64,000 nt of DNA. Source: JAVKDP01 sp040222185. Lineage in GTDB: Bacteria; Bacteroidota; Rhodothermia; Balneolales; Balneolaceae. Location of the stretch: positions 164,040-228,039 of the forward strand of contig JAVKDP010000026.1 in assembly GCA_040222185.1 (NCBI GenBank), in the 5' to 3' direction. Shown piece by piece: positions 8,579-18,308 of the stretch (position 1 is its first letter; each line of letters opens with the position of its first letter). The position numbers were made by a program, and so were the translations under genes. The notes under the pieces are model-generated. The model made no database searches, had not been told where the DNA came from, and saw nothing but the letters and a program-made list of their open reading frames with translations.

Positions 8579-9838
8579 CTAAAGCTCTTTGAACCAGCTC
8601 TTCATGCGATCAGCGATTTTCGCCATCACTTGCTCAACACTGGTTGCTTTTGATGAAGCAGGGATCATCGTTTTGTTTGTATTTGTGCCACTTTGAAGTG
8701 CATGTACTACTAACCCAACGCCGGTAGCGTAAATAGGGCTGTTCACTTCCTGCACTAATCCTCCTGTAATTCCGAGAGGGATACCAACTTTGGAATCCAT
8801 GCCCAGAATTTCATTTGCCAGAGGACAAATATTCATTATTAGAGAACCACCACCGGTAAGTACAACTCCGGCGCTTAAGGATTCGGAATAACCGCTTCTT
8901 TTAATCTCGATTCCTACGATCTCTAAAATTTCTTCCATTCTTGCCTGTATAATTTTGGCAAGAATGCTCTTTGTAATTTCTTTTGGTGGGCGGCCTGCAA
9001 TTCCCGGCACAGTAATAACTTCATCCGCCTGGATCAGGTCTGCATAAGACTCACCATGATTTCTTTTCAAAGTCTCAGCCTGGTCGTCCAGAACACTTAG
9101 TCCGAGACGGATATCGTCAGTCACTTTTTGACCGGCTATTGCAATTACTGCTGTATGCCTGATAGTGTTGTCCTGGAATATTGCTACGTCAGTAGTTCCA
9201 CCACCAATATCTACTAATACTACACCAGCTTCTTTTTCTTCCTGGTCTAATACAGAGTAAGAAGAAGCGAGTGGTTCAAGGATAATGTCGGCTACCTGGT
9301 ATCCGGCTCTTTCTACACAACGGTAGATATTTTTTGCAGCAGAGACCAAACCTGTAATAATGTGTACTTCTGCTTCCATGCGCATACCGCTCATTCCAAC
9401 CGGATCACTAATCCCGTCCTGCCCGTCAACTACAAATTCCTGAGGAATAACATGTAGAATTTGCTGATCAGTAGGGAGCATGATTCGCTGGCAGTCTTCT
9501 AAAAGTCGTTCAACATCTTGCCCGGTAATTTCATTATCCTTGTTGTTGATGGTGATAACACCTTTGCTACGCATACTTCGGATATGATCACCAGCAATAC
9601 CAACATTCACAGAGTTTACCTGGATACCTGATGCAAGCTCAGCTTGCGCAATGGCATCTTTAATGGCATTAACCGTTTTGTCAATGTTTACTACAACTCC
9701 GCGATTTAATCCGTCGCTTGGAGCTTTACCTACCCCAAGAATGTTGATGCGTTGTTGTTCATCAATTGATGCTACAATAGCGCATATTTTTGTTGTCCCA
9801 ATATCGAGACCCACCATGATGTTTTCTTGTTCTGACAT
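8579..9838 (-). CDS. ftsA: Cell division protein FtsA
   Basis: Actin-like ATPase of 419 aa that tethers FtsZ to the membrane. It has the phosphate-1 loop GLDIGTTKICAIV, an SHS2-type 1C subdomain (about residues 85-160), phosphate-2 VLVDIGGGTTDVAIF and the adenosine motif GVVLTGGGS. A C-terminal amphipathic helix (IADRMKSWFKEL) matches the family's membrane-targeting sequence. It lies between ftsQ and ftsZ as in most dcw clusters. Confidence 0.97.
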   Translation of the reverse strand: MSEQENIMVGLDIGTTKICAIVASIDEQQRINILGVGKAPSDGLNRGVVVNIDKTVNAIKDAIAQAELASGIQVNSVNVGIAGDHIRSMRSKGVITINNKDNEITGQDVERLLEDCQRIMLPTDQQILHVIPQEFVVDGQDGISDPVGMSGMRMEAEVHIITGLVSAAKNIYRCVERAGYQVADIILEPLASSYSVLDQEEKEAGVVLVDIGGGTTDVAIFQDNTIRHTAVIAIAGQKVTDDIRLGLSVLDDQAETLKRNHGESYADLIQADEVITVPGIAGRPPKEITKSILAKIIQARMEEILEIVGIEIKRSGYSESLSAGVVLTGGGSLIMNICPLANEILGMDSKVGIPLGITGGLVQEVNSPIYATGVGLVVHALQSGTNTNKTMIPASSKATSVEQVMAKIADRMKSWFKEL

Positions 9839-9888
9839 GTCAGTTCCGCTGGTTAAGTTGATTGCTAAATTGTATTGAGTTAGTTGTA

Positions 9889-10635
9889 TTAAATCTCACG
9901 AGTCACCACCTGGTCTTTGAATCTGAGATCTACTTGTTTCATGCTTTGGATTCCTTTTGTGCGGACTACATCCACATAAAAAGCTTCCCAGTTTCTAAGT
10001 TTGACGTCGAAATTATCCGTTCCGAATAATAGCTTCACTCCATTTTCATGGCTTAAAGCTATCACGCCTTCTTCTTTGCTGTACGCCACTTCACTTATGG
10101 TTGCCCATCCAAATTCATTACTTCTGGCTCCAATCAGAAAATCCCGAATTTGGGTAAAGCTTTCTGAGTTAAGGGTATCTCTTTTTTGAGTGGCTCTGAA
10201 TCCGTATACCAATGGTAAATCCTCTATTTTACCTTCAAGTATTGGAAGCCGAACTCCATCTCTGTCTACATAAATTTCGTCTTTACCTTTTACCAGCATA
10301 GCAATTGGCTTTCGTTCAATTACAGTGAGTTTAAGGTCTCCATTAGGTTCTATATATGGAGTAACTGATTTGATATAGTCTAAAGATTCAACTTTTAGTA
10401 CAACCTGCTCCAGATCAAGGCTGTCAGGCTAGATACCTAAAGGAACATTAGCTGCAATCTCAATTTCATTGGTTGTTGAGTAGTTGTTTCCAACAATTTC
10501 AATATCGCTGACAACTACGTTTCGGTTCCAGTACATTGCCGCAAGCACAGCAAAGCCAACAACCATAAGGATGGCAGTAACCCAGGGCAGTAATTTGCCT
10601 TTCGAGGTTTCGCTATGTTTTGCTTTTTTGCTCAA
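9889..10635 (-). pseudogene. ftsQ: ftsQ interrupted by an in-frame TAG stop
   Basis: The locus occupies the ftsQ position between murC and ftsA. Codons 1-68 give a cytoplasmic tail, one TM helix (around residues 15-34) and the start of a POTRA domain (VSDIEIVGNNYSTTNEI). TAG at 10429-10431 then interrupts. Reading on in the same frame gives 179 further sense codons with POTRA/FtsQ-type sequence (VLKVESLDYIKSVTPYI, VIERKPIAMLV, VYVDRDGV-like strand) to the normal stop. Apart from that codon the gene is a full-length FtsQ of about 248 residues. A CAG-to-TAG change would explain it. Possibilities are a real nonsense mutation, read-through, reinitiation, or a base-call error. ftsQ is normally essential, so an error or read-through deserves first consideration. 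Confidence 0.85.
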
Positions 10636-10644
10636 TTAGTTGCT

Positions 10645-12063
10645 TTAAATTTTTACATTTCCAGCTTCAATTTCTTCAACAAAGGTTTCACCAGATTTAT
10701 AGATATCTCCAGCTCCCATTGTTATGATGATGTCACCATCTTTTACAATACCTTTAAGCCGTTCGGATACATCATTCTTGTCTTCTACATACACCACATT
10801 TTTATGGCCATATTGCTCAGCTGTATCCGCAATCAATCTTCCTGATACTCCTTCAATTGGCTTTTCACGGGAAGGGTATACGTCTGTAATAACTAATACC
10901 TCAGCATCAAAGAAGGAGAGCCCAAATTCTTTATATAAGTCCTGGGTTCTTGAATACAGATGTGGTTGGAATACAGCAATAACCCGTCGATCAGGCCAGC
11001 CTTTGTGAGCGGCATTCATTGTAGCCTGTACCTCTGTTGGGTGATGAGCATAGTCATCAATAACCATTATTCCATTCTCATATTTGAGTTGGAACCTACG
11101 GTATACACCTTCAAATTTCTCTATTCCTGCTTTGATCTGTTTAAAATCGATCCCCAGCTCTAAGCCAGTAGCAATTGCAGCTAATGCGTTCTTTACGTTG
11201 TGTTCACCCGGAGCTTTGAGTGTTATTACACCCAGCTTTTCCCCATCATAAAGAACGGTGAATGTACTATTGAAAGCACTTGCCTGGATGTCCGTTGCTC
11301 TTAATTGAGCTTGTGGAGTTAATCCATAGGATATAATACGTCGCTTTAAATCTGGAAGAATGCTCCGGACATTTTCATCATCAAGACAAACAATTACGGC
11401 ACCATAAAAGGGCACCTTGTTTGCATAGTCAATAAAAGCCTGCTTTACATCCGCAAGATCATCATAAATATCAAGGTGCTCAGCTTCAACATTTGTGATA
11501 ATAGCTATTGAAGGAGTGAGGCGCAGGAATGTACGATCGTATTCATCAGCTTCTACAATAATGAGGTCACCTTTTCCAACCACTGCATTTGTTTTATCAA
11601 AACTGTGAACTCTACCTCCAACCATAATGGTAGGATCGAAATTACCCGCTTTAGTAACATGACCAACCATAGTAGTAGTTGTGGTTTTACCATGTGTACC
11701 AGCTACTCCAACACCAAACTTCATTCGCATCAATTCAGCGAGCATTTCTGCTCTTTTGATGGTTGGAATTCTTTTTTCTAAAGCGGCTTTTGTTTCTTCG
11801 TTTTCTGTGGCTTTAACGGCACTTGTATATACTACTACATCGGCACCTTCGATATGTTCAGCGCTATGACCTTCAAAAACTGTAGCACCCACTTCTTCGA
11901 GCCGTTTTGTAGTCTCACTTAAAGCACCGTCGGAGCCAGTAACTTTATACCCTCGATGAAGAAGTATTTCAGCCATCCCGCTCATACCAATTCCACCAAT
12001 ACCAACCATGTGTACATGTTTGGTTCGTCCGAAAATAGGCTGTGTTTGTATTCTATTCTCCAT
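10645..12063 (-). CDS. murC: UDP-N-acetylmuramate--L-alanine ligase
   Basis: Cytoplasmic ATP-dependent Mur ligase of 472 aa that adds L-Ala to UDP-MurNAc. It has the N-terminal UDP-binding Rossmann region (HMVGIGGIGMSGMAEIL), the ATP loop GTHGKTTTTTMVGHV, the central DEYDRTFL and the late YAHHPTEV segment typical of MurC. Its start codon overlaps the murG stop by one base (TAATG), so the two are translationally coupled. It is followed by the interrupted ftsQ after a 9-base gap. Confidence 0.97.
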   Translation of the reverse strand: MENRIQTQPIFGRTKHVHMVGIGGIGMSGMAEILLHRGYKVTGSDGALSETTKRLEEVGATVFEGHSAEHIEGADVVVYTSAVKATENEETKAALEKRIPTIKRAEMLAELMRMKFGVGVAGTHGKTTTTTMVGHVTKAGNFDPTIMVGGRVHSFDKTNAVVGKGDLIIVEADEYDRTFLRLTPSIAIITNVEAEHLDIYDDLADVKQAFIDYANKVPFYGAVIVCLDDENVRSILPDLKRRIISYGLTPQAQLRATDIQASAFNSTFTVLYDGEKLGVITLKAPGEHNVKNALAAIATGLELGIDFKQIKAGIEKFEGVYRRFQLKYENGIMVIDDYAHHPTEVQATMNAAHKGWPDRRVIAVFQPHLYSRTQDLYKEFGLSFFDAEVLVITDVYPSREKPIEGVSGRLIADTAEQYGHKNVVYVEDKNDVSERLKGIVKDGDIIITMGAGDIYKSGETFVEEIEAGNVKI

Positions 12064-13172
12064 TAATTCAATCGGGCATTTACTAGTTCTAAAATTTCTT
12101 CAGCTATTTCCCTGGCTGCATCGGGCTTGGCCAGGCTAAGTGCTGCTTTATTCATTTCTTTCAATTTTTCCTGGTCTCTTATCAATCTATTTACAAGTTC
12201 AGGAAGTGCATTTATTGCATCACTATCTTTTAACAACTCAGAGGCACCGGCATCAGTCATTGCTTTGGCATTTTGCGTTTGGTGATCTCCGGCCACATTC
12301 GGAGACGGGATTAAAACGCTTGGCTTCCCTGTAAGCATAAATTCTGAACAGGAGCTGGCTCCTGCTCTGCTAATGATTAAATCAGCTGCTGCATATGCTT
12401 CCGGCATACTGTCGATAAAAGCAGTAAGTCGAAGGTTAGGGTACTTAGGTTCATCAATTTCTTCGGCTAGAGCTTCATAATACCTGGAACCACATTGCCA
12501 CAGGATCTGAAGATTAGCTGTATTGTGTAGCTTGTCCAGGTTCTCTTTAACAGCTTCGTTTATCGACCTGGCTCCACCACTTCCACCCATTATTACAAGC
12601 ACAGGTTTTGAAGCATCGAACCCGAATGCTTTTAAACCGATTTCCTTTTCTACCTTGGTAAGAGTACTTCGGGTTGGATTTCCGGTAATCAAAGTCTTTG
12701 ACCCAGGTAAAAATTGGTCAGCTTCTTTAAAGGCAGTAAATATTTTCGTAGCAAACTTCGCCAGCATTCTGTTTGTAATGCCGGGAAAGCTGTTTTGCTC
12801 CTGAATAACCACTGGAATACCGCGTTTACCAGCAACCCAACCCACAGGCCCGGCGACATAACCACCACACGAAATAACTACTTGTGGCTTGAAAGCACGA
12901 AGGATACTTAGACTCTGAGAAAGTGCGGTAACAAGCTTAATAGGGAACATGAGGTTTTTGAGTGTAAGTCTGCGGTGGAAACCACTAATCCAGACATTTA
13001 CAATATCATAGCCAGCTTTTGGAACAGCTTTCCATTCCATGTGATCTTTTGTTCCTACAAAAAGTATTTCTGCTTCCGAATTCTGAGCTTTTAAAGCATC
13101 TGCAATGGCAATTGCAGGGTAAACATGTCCACCGGTTCCACCGGCAGCTATCAAGACCTTAGGATTATGCAT
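12063..13172 (-). CDS. murG: UDP-GlcNAc:lipid I N-acetylglucosaminyltransferase
   Basis: A 369-aa GT28 glycosyltransferase that converts lipid I to lipid II at the inner face of the membrane. The N-terminal glycine-rich loop AAGGTGGHVYPAIAIA, the second loop VIMGGSGGARSINEAV and the donor-site segment SRAGASSCSEFMLTGKPSVLIP are visible. It overlaps the end of ftsW by 8 bases and the start of murC by one, so ftsW-murG-murC form a tightly coupled run. Confidence 0.97.
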   Translation of the reverse strand: MHNPKVLIAAGGTGGHVYPAIAIADALKAQNSEAEILFVGTKDHMEWKAVPKAGYDIVNVWISGFHRRLTLKNLMFPIKLVTALSQSLSILRAFKPQVVISCGGYVAGPVGWVAGKRGIPVVIQEQNSFPGITNRMLAKFATKIFTAFKEADQFLPGSKTLITGNPTRSTLTKVEKEIGLKAFGFDASKPVLVIMGGSGGARSINEAVKENLDKLHNTANLQILWQCGSRYYEALAEEIDEPKYPNLRLTAFIDSMPEAYAAADLIISRAGASSCSEFMLTGKPSVLIPSPNVAGDHQTQNAKAMTDAGASELLKDSDAINALPELVNRLIRDQEKLKEMNKAALSLAKPDAAREIAEEILELVNARLN

Positions 13173-14352
13173 AGAATTGCCTCCTGTCTCGATCGTGTTT
13201 CGAAATATTGAGCAACAGACCTACCATCAAGCCTGCAAATAGCATACTTGTACCACCATAACTCACAAAAGGCATAGGTAACCCCGTTACCGGTAATAAA
13301 CCACTGGCAACCGCAGCATTTACAAATCCATAGAGTACGATAGTAAGCGTACAGCCTACAGCCAGTAATGAACCAAGTGTATCTTCCGCTTTTCTTGCGA
13401 TGTATACAACGCCACGAATCAATATCAGGCTGAAGATGAGGATTAATGACATGGCTCCAAAGATGCCGTACTCCTCTGCTATAATCGCAAAAATGAAATC
13501 ATTGTAAGGTGCAGGGAGGAAGTCTCTCTGGCTGCTTTTCCCAATACCAACACCCATAAACTCACCTTTCGCGATAGCAATATGAGCTTGCTGTGCCTGG
13601 TAACCACTTCCTGTTAAAAACTCTTCGGTTTCAATATTCTTTATCTGCTGCACATATTGGTCAATTCGATCCTGGCGATTTGTCGACTGGCTCAACAGGA
13701 GCATTCCGCCTAATACAGCCACTGCAACCATCGATCCAAGCTGAAGCACGCTTACTCTTCCTATAAACATCATTACAAGGCAAATCCCCATCAAGATACC
13801 GGCACTACTGAAATCTTCTACCCCAATAAGTGCACAAGTAAGTGTAACCCAAACCATAATGGGGAGGAATGACTTTTTGAAATCCTTGATGTAGTCCTGT
13901 TTTTCACTGAGTAGAACACTTACATGAAGCAGTAATGAAACGGTAGCAAGGGTTGAAGGCTGGAAACTAAACCCACCTAAATTCAACCATCTTTTAGCTC
14001 CAAACTGTTCGGTTCCGAAAAGTAATACTGCCACCAGGAGGAATAAACTTACCACCATTCCGAGCCTGCTTAATTTTGCCAGGGTGTGATAATTTATCTT
14101 GGAAGCAATCAGCATTACAAAGAAGGAGATACCGAGCTTTACAATGTGCCGTGTTACCAAAGCAAAAGCCGATGTCTCGTTCGATTGCGCGAAATAGGCT
14201 ATGGATGAATACACCGCTAGTACCCCAAACATCATGAGCATAATGATAGCCATAAGCAGAATGCGATCGCTTCCCTGCTTTCGGGTATCAATATCTTCCA
14301 GGCTGGTGCCCAGAACATTTGAAAAATTACTATTTGGTGTAGTATATATCAC
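13165..14352 (-). CDS. ftsW: FtsW/SEDS peptidoglycan polymerase
   Basis: A 395-aa polytopic SEDS protein with about ten TM helices. Family landmarks are YSSIAYFAQ after TM1, GAKRWLNLGGFSFQPS (SEDS loop), the extracellular loop before FIFAIIAEEYGIFGA, and the C-terminal GLPMPFVSYGGTSMLF. SEDS proteins polymerise lipid II with a cognate class B PBP, here most likely the FtsI encoded in the same operon. FtsW rather than RodA is inferred from its position between murD and murG. Confidence 0.95.
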   Translation of the reverse strand: MIYTTPNSNFSNVLGTSLEDIDTRKQGSDRILLMAIIMLMMFGVLAVYSSIAYFAQSNETSAFALVTRHIVKLGISFFVMLIASKINYHTLAKLSRLGMVVSLFLLVAVLLFGTEQFGAKRWLNLGGFSFQPSTLATVSLLLHVSVLLSEKQDYIKDFKKSFLPIMVWVTLTCALIGVEDFSSAGILMGICLVMMFIGRVSVLQLGSMVAVAVLGGMLLLSQSTNRQDRIDQYVQQIKNIETEEFLTGSGYQAQQAHIAIAKGEFMGVGIGKSSQRDFLPAPYNDFIFAIIAEEYGIFGAMSLILIFSLILIRGVVYIARKAEDTLGSLLAVGCTLTIVLYGFVNAAVASGLLPVTGLPMPFVSYGGTSMLFAGLMVGLLLNISKHDRDRRQFYA

Positions 14353-14367
14353 TCAGCTAATTCAGTC

Positions 14368-15723
14368 TTATAATTTGTTTACTTCGTCTTTAAATGCTTT
14401 TCCGCGGTGCTCGTAATCATCAAACATATCAAAAGAAGAACATGCAGGGCTTAGGAGTATAACTTCTCCGCGTTTTGCTACTTTTTTTGCCAGTCGAACT
14501 GCATCACGCATAGTTTCTGCTGTTTCAAATTGAGGAGGAATACTCCCTAATTGCGCTTTAATTCTATCTTTGGATTCTCCGATTGCAATTACTGTGTGAA
14601 CTTTTTCCTCGATTTGCTCTATGAGTTCCGAGTAATCGTTGCCTTTATCTCTTCCGCCCAGGATTAAAGTCATCGGTACATTAAAGCTATCAAGGGCAAA
14701 CCAGACCGCATTCACATTGGTTGCTTTGCTGTCGTTGATGTATTTGACACCATCTACAACCCGGGCTATTTCTAGCCTGTGTTCTACACCGGTAAAACCT
14801 TTTAAGCTTTCCCGAATAGCATCATTTTTAATTTCGGCAGCCCGGGCAGCTAGTGCTGCGGCTAAGCCGTTTTGGATGTTATGTTGACCTCGTAGTCCTA
14901 TTTCGTACACTGGCATTAGGGTTTCTTCCTGGTTGTTGAATCTGAAGATGATTTGTTCGTTTCGTATGAAAGCGCCTTCAGGGACTTCGTTTTTGTTCGA
15001 AAATCCCCAAAGCTGCGGATAGCTTTCTTTAGTCCGTAGTTTTTCGACATGCTGTTTGATGAGCGGATCATCAAAGTTGAAAATGAACCAGTTATCGTTC
15101 GTCTGGTTCTCTGTAATTCTAAATTTCGACGCTGCGTAAGCCTCCAGGCTGTTTCCATACCTGTTCAGGTGATCTGGAGTAATGTTTAGCAGCACACTGA
15201 TATTTGGTTTGAAGTCAGCGATATGATCAAGCTGAAAACTGCTAAGCTCAAGAATATGTGTTCCGGCAGCGTCTTCTACTTTTTCTGAAAATGCATAGCC
15301 AATATTTCCAGCAACCGAATATTCTTCATGAGCTGTTTCCCAGATGTGAGTTAACCATGAAGTAACTGTAGTTTTTCCATTACTACCCGTAACAGCAAGG
15401 ATTTCCTGTTCAGTAAACCAGCTGGCAACCTCAATTTCAGAGTACACCTCTTTGCCTGATTTCAGATAATGTTGAACGATGGGAGCTTCAGTTGGTACTC
15501 CTGGGCTTAGCGCTATAAAATCACCGGCTTCAGCTTTTGCAGAGTGCCCATTTTCCTCAAAGTTGATAGCTTCTTTAGCTAATTTTTCCTTGCCAGTTGC
15601 TGAAATAGCTCCAAAATCAGACACAAAAACCTCAGCTCCTTTATGCTTAAGGAGAATAGCGACAGCCACACCACTACGGGCTGCTCCAATCACGACGATA
15701 TGTTTTCCATTAACTTCTATCAT
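14368..15723 (-). CDS. murD: UDP-MurNAc-L-alanine--D-glutamate ligase
   Basis: A 451-aa Mur ligase that adds D-Glu to UDP-MurNAc-L-Ala. It has an N-terminal nucleotide-binding GAARSGVAVA, the ATP loop VTGSNGKTTVTSWL, the NITPDHLNRYGN segment, and the C-terminal GGRDKGNDYSEL and LLSPACSSFDMFDDYEHRG typical of MurD. It overlaps the mraY stop region by 4 bases and precedes ftsW. Confidence 0.97.
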   Translation of the reverse strand: MIEVNGKHIVVIGAARSGVAVAILLKHKGAEVFVSDFGAISATGKEKLAKEAINFEENGHSAKAEAGDFIALSPGVPTEAPIVQHYLKSGKEVYSEIEVASWFTEQEILAVTGSNGKTTVTSWLTHIWETAHEEYSVAGNIGYAFSEKVEDAAGTHILELSSFQLDHIADFKPNISVLLNITPDHLNRYGNSLEAYAASKFRITENQTNDNWFIFNFDDPLIKQHVEKLRTKESYPQLWGFSNKNEVPEGAFIRNEQIIFRFNNQEETLMPVYEIGLRGQHNIQNGLAAALAARAAEIKNDAIRESLKGFTGVEHRLEIARVVDGVKYINDSKATNVNAVWFALDSFNVPMTLILGGRDKGNDYSELIEQIEEKVHTVIAIGESKDRIKAQLGSIPPQFETAETMRDAVRLAKKVAKRGEVILLSPACSSFDMFDDYEHRGKAFKDEVNKL

Positions 15724-16856
15724 CGGATTTTGAGGGTTAGTAAACTTATCAGGCCAAGAAGAACAGTGATAATCCAGAAACGAACTACGATCTTTTGTTC
15801 TGACCAGCCTTTCTTTTCAAAGTGGTGGTGAATTGGTGCCATTAAGAATATCCGGCGCCCTTCTCCATATCTCTTCTTGGTGTATTTGAAATATGTGGTC
15901 TGCATAATCACAGAAATGGTCTCGAAAAAGAACACACCACAAATAAAGGGGAGTAGAAGCTCTTTATGCAGCATTAATCCCAGCGCTCCAAAAGCCCCAC
16001 CAATTGCCAGGGAACCTGTGTCTCCCATAAAAACAGATGCAGGGTTGGTATTATACCAGAGGAAACCCATGCAAGCTCCAACTAATGCGGCACAGAAAAT
16101 GGTTAGTTCACCAGCTCCGGGCAAATACATAATGTCCAGGAATCCGGAGAAATCGACACGACCGGATACGTACGCAAAAATTGCAAATACAAAACCGCAA
16201 ATGGCAGAAATCCCTGAAGCCAGTCCATCCAGTCCATCCGTTAAATTCGTGGCATTACTAACAGCGGTAATTACAAATACTGCTACTGGCAGGTAAATTG
16301 CCCATCCCCACTGTTCACCAAAAAAAGCATAATCGATATTCAAATCTTTGGCGAATGGAACCGTAGAAAGTGTGTTAAAGAGCTCAAAATCAGGGTGGAA
16401 GTAAAGCACTGAACCAACAACCAATCCAACTAATACCTGGCCAACTACCTTAAAACGCCCAGCTAGCCCACTCTTATCTTTCTTAACTACTTTGATGTAA
16501 TCATCTATGAAGCCAACAATACCTAGTGATAACATCACAAAGATGATGAGCCAGCCATAAATACTATCCATCTTTATAAAAAGAAGCGAAGGAATAAGTG
16601 TGGCAAGGAGAATGATTACACCACCCATAGATGGTGTTCCTTTTTTCTCAATATGATGATCAAGGCCAATATCTTCACGGATTACTTCTTTAAGCTGCAT
16701 CTTACTGAGCCATTTTATAATCCTTCGTCCAATAATCAGGCTAATAAGCAAAGAGGTAACAGCAGCAAACCCGGTTCTAGTTGAAATGAATGCCATAGCA
16801 CTCGCGCCAGGGAATTCATACATATTCTCAAGCCAGGCAAATAGTTCGTATAACAT
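15720..16856 (-). CDS. mraY: Phospho-N-acetylmuramoyl-pentapeptide transferase
   Basis: A 378-aa integral membrane enzyme with about ten TM helices that makes lipid I from UDP-MurNAc-pentapeptide and undecaprenyl phosphate. Diagnostic segments are KKGTPSMGGVIIL, GFIDDYIKV, NLTDGLDGLASG, FMGDTGSLAIGGA and the His-rich loop MAPIHHHFEKKGW. It overlaps murE by one base and murD by four. No murF lies between murE and mraY. Confidence 0.97.
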   Translation of the reverse strand: MLYELFAWLENMYEFPGASAMAFISTRTGFAAVTSLLISLIIGRRIIKWLSKMQLKEVIREDIGLDHHIEKKGTPSMGGVIILLATLIPSLLFIKMDSIYGWLIIFVMLSLGIVGFIDDYIKVVKKDKSGLAGRFKVVGQVLVGLVVGSVLYFHPDFELFNTLSTVPFAKDLNIDYAFFGEQWGWAIYLPVAVFVITAVSNATNLTDGLDGLASGISAICGFVFAIFAYVSGRVDFSGFLDIMYLPGAGELTIFCAALVGACMGFLWYNTNPASVFMGDTGSLAIGGAFGALGLMLHKELLLPFICGVFFFETISVIMQTTYFKYTKKRYGEGRRIFLMAPIHHHFEKKGWSEQKIVVRFWIITVLLGLISLLTLKIR

Positions 16857-18307
16857 TAGTTGCCCTCCTTATTTATGAGTGCATCTTTTGCAATTACCCG
16901 GTCATCAAATGGATGCTTGGTTCCCTGAATATCCTGGTAATCTTCGTGTCCTTTTCCCGCAATCAGTACAATGTCTTTGGTATCGGCTTCATTGATTGCT
17001 TTTCGAATCGCTTCTTCACGGTTTGTAACACTTTTAACATTGGTCAGGTCATCAAAACCATTTAATATGTCAGTTATGATGAGGTCAGGATTTTCGAACC
17101 TCGGATTATCACTGGTTACAAAAATCTTATCGGCGTATGCTTCAGCAGCCTTAGCCATTTCGGGGCGTTTTGTAGCATCACGATCTCCACCAGCACCAAA
17201 TACTGCAAATAACTTTTGATCGGAGTCTTTCAGAGCAGAGAGGGTAGAAAGAACATTTCTCAGGGCATCCGGTGTGTGAGCATAATCAACAATCACTAGC
17301 GGAGCATTTTCAGCAGGAACAGTTTCCATTCTGCCGGAAGCGCCTGTGGAAGTTCTAAGGGCGTTGGCAATTTCTGAGGCTTCAAGCCCCAATGCTTTAC
17401 AGATTAAAAAAGCCTGTGCTACATTATAAGCATTGAACTCTCCGACTAAAGGAGTTTGAATAAGAGTGCCATCAACAAGGAGAGTTAACCCATCCACGGA
17501 GTTAGACCGGATCTGGTTTTTCTCAGAGTGGAATCTGAAAAGAATATTCTTAGCGTGACTTTTTGAAGTCATAAATTCGCCATAGCTATCATCTACATTA
17601 ATGATTGCAGAAGAAGTAGAAGGTAGACTATTAAATAAGAGCTGCTTTGCTCTTGCATATTCTTCAATAGTACTATGGTAGTCGAGATGGTCATGACTTA
17701 AGTTTGTATAAGCGGCTACTTCAAAGTTAAAACCAGACACTCTTGATTGTGCCAGGGCATGAGAAGAAACTTCCATAACCAAAAACTCGGAACCTGCTTC
17801 AACCATCGCTTTCATATCACTAGCGAGTTCAATCGGGTCTGAAGTAGTTAAAGAACTTGAAACCTCTTCATCAATAATTCTTTTTGAGACGGTTCCCAAT
17901 AATGAAGCTTTTTTACCAGCCTGGGAAAGAATTTGATATACAAGAGTAGCGGTAGTCGTTTTACCATTAGTACCTGTAATCCCTACAATGCGAAGGCCTT
18001 TAGCTGGGTTACCGGCAAAAGCCTGGGCCAATTTTCCAAGTATGCTACGTGTATCTTCGACTTCCAATACGCACACACCTTCTGCATCGGTATAGTACGA
18101 TTCTTCACAAATCAGAACTTTAGCTCCCCGATAAATAGCATCTTCTAAAAACAAGTGTCCATCCACCTCAGTGCCTCGAACGGCTATAAATACAGATCCT
18201 TCAGTAACATCACGTGAATTCTGGAAAATGCTCGTAATCTCTCCATCAGGTTTCGTACGCGAAACATGAAGGGGGTTAACAAGTTCTATGAGTTCGTGGA
18301 TATTCAA
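16856..18307 (-). CDS. murE: UDP-MurNAc-tripeptide synthetase, meso-diaminopimelate adding
   Basis: A 483-aa Mur ligase adding the third peptide residue. The ATP loop is GITGTNGKTTTATLVYQ and the substrate-selecting motif is DNPR (VTSDNPRFENPDL), which marks meso-diaminopimelate-specific enzymes rather than L-Lys-adding ones. From that I infer mDAP-type peptidoglycan. It follows ftsI with almost no spacing and abuts mraY, giving translational coupling. Confidence 0.97.
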   Translation of the reverse strand: MNIHELIELVNPLHVSRTKPDGEITSIFQNSRDVTEGSVFIAVRGTEVDGHLFLEDAIYRGAKVLICEESYYTDAEGVCVLEVEDTRSILGKLAQAFAGNPAKGLRIVGITGTNGKTTTATLVYQILSQAGKKASLLGTVSKRIIDEEVSSSLTTSDPIELASDMKAMVEAGSEFLVMEVSSHALAQSRVSGFNFEVAAYTNLSHDHLDYHSTIEEYARAKQLLFNSLPSTSSAIINVDDSYGEFMTSKSHAKNILFRFHSEKNQIRSNSVDGLTLLVDGTLIQTPLVGEFNAYNVAQAFLICKALGLEASEIANALRTSTGASGRMETVPAENAPLVIVDYAHTPDALRNVLSTLSALKDSDQKLFAVFGAGGDRDATKRPEMAKAAEAYADKIFVTSDNPRFENPDLIITDILNGFDDLTNVKSVTNREEAIRKAINEADTKDIVLIAGKGHEDYQDIQGTKHPFDDRVIAKDALINKEGN

Positions 18308-18308
18308 A

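Noticed and set aside
10429..10431. Stop-codon reassignment (TAG read as an amino acid)
   Set aside because: Several intact genes in the window end in TAG, so general recoding is excluded; site-specific read-through remains possible.
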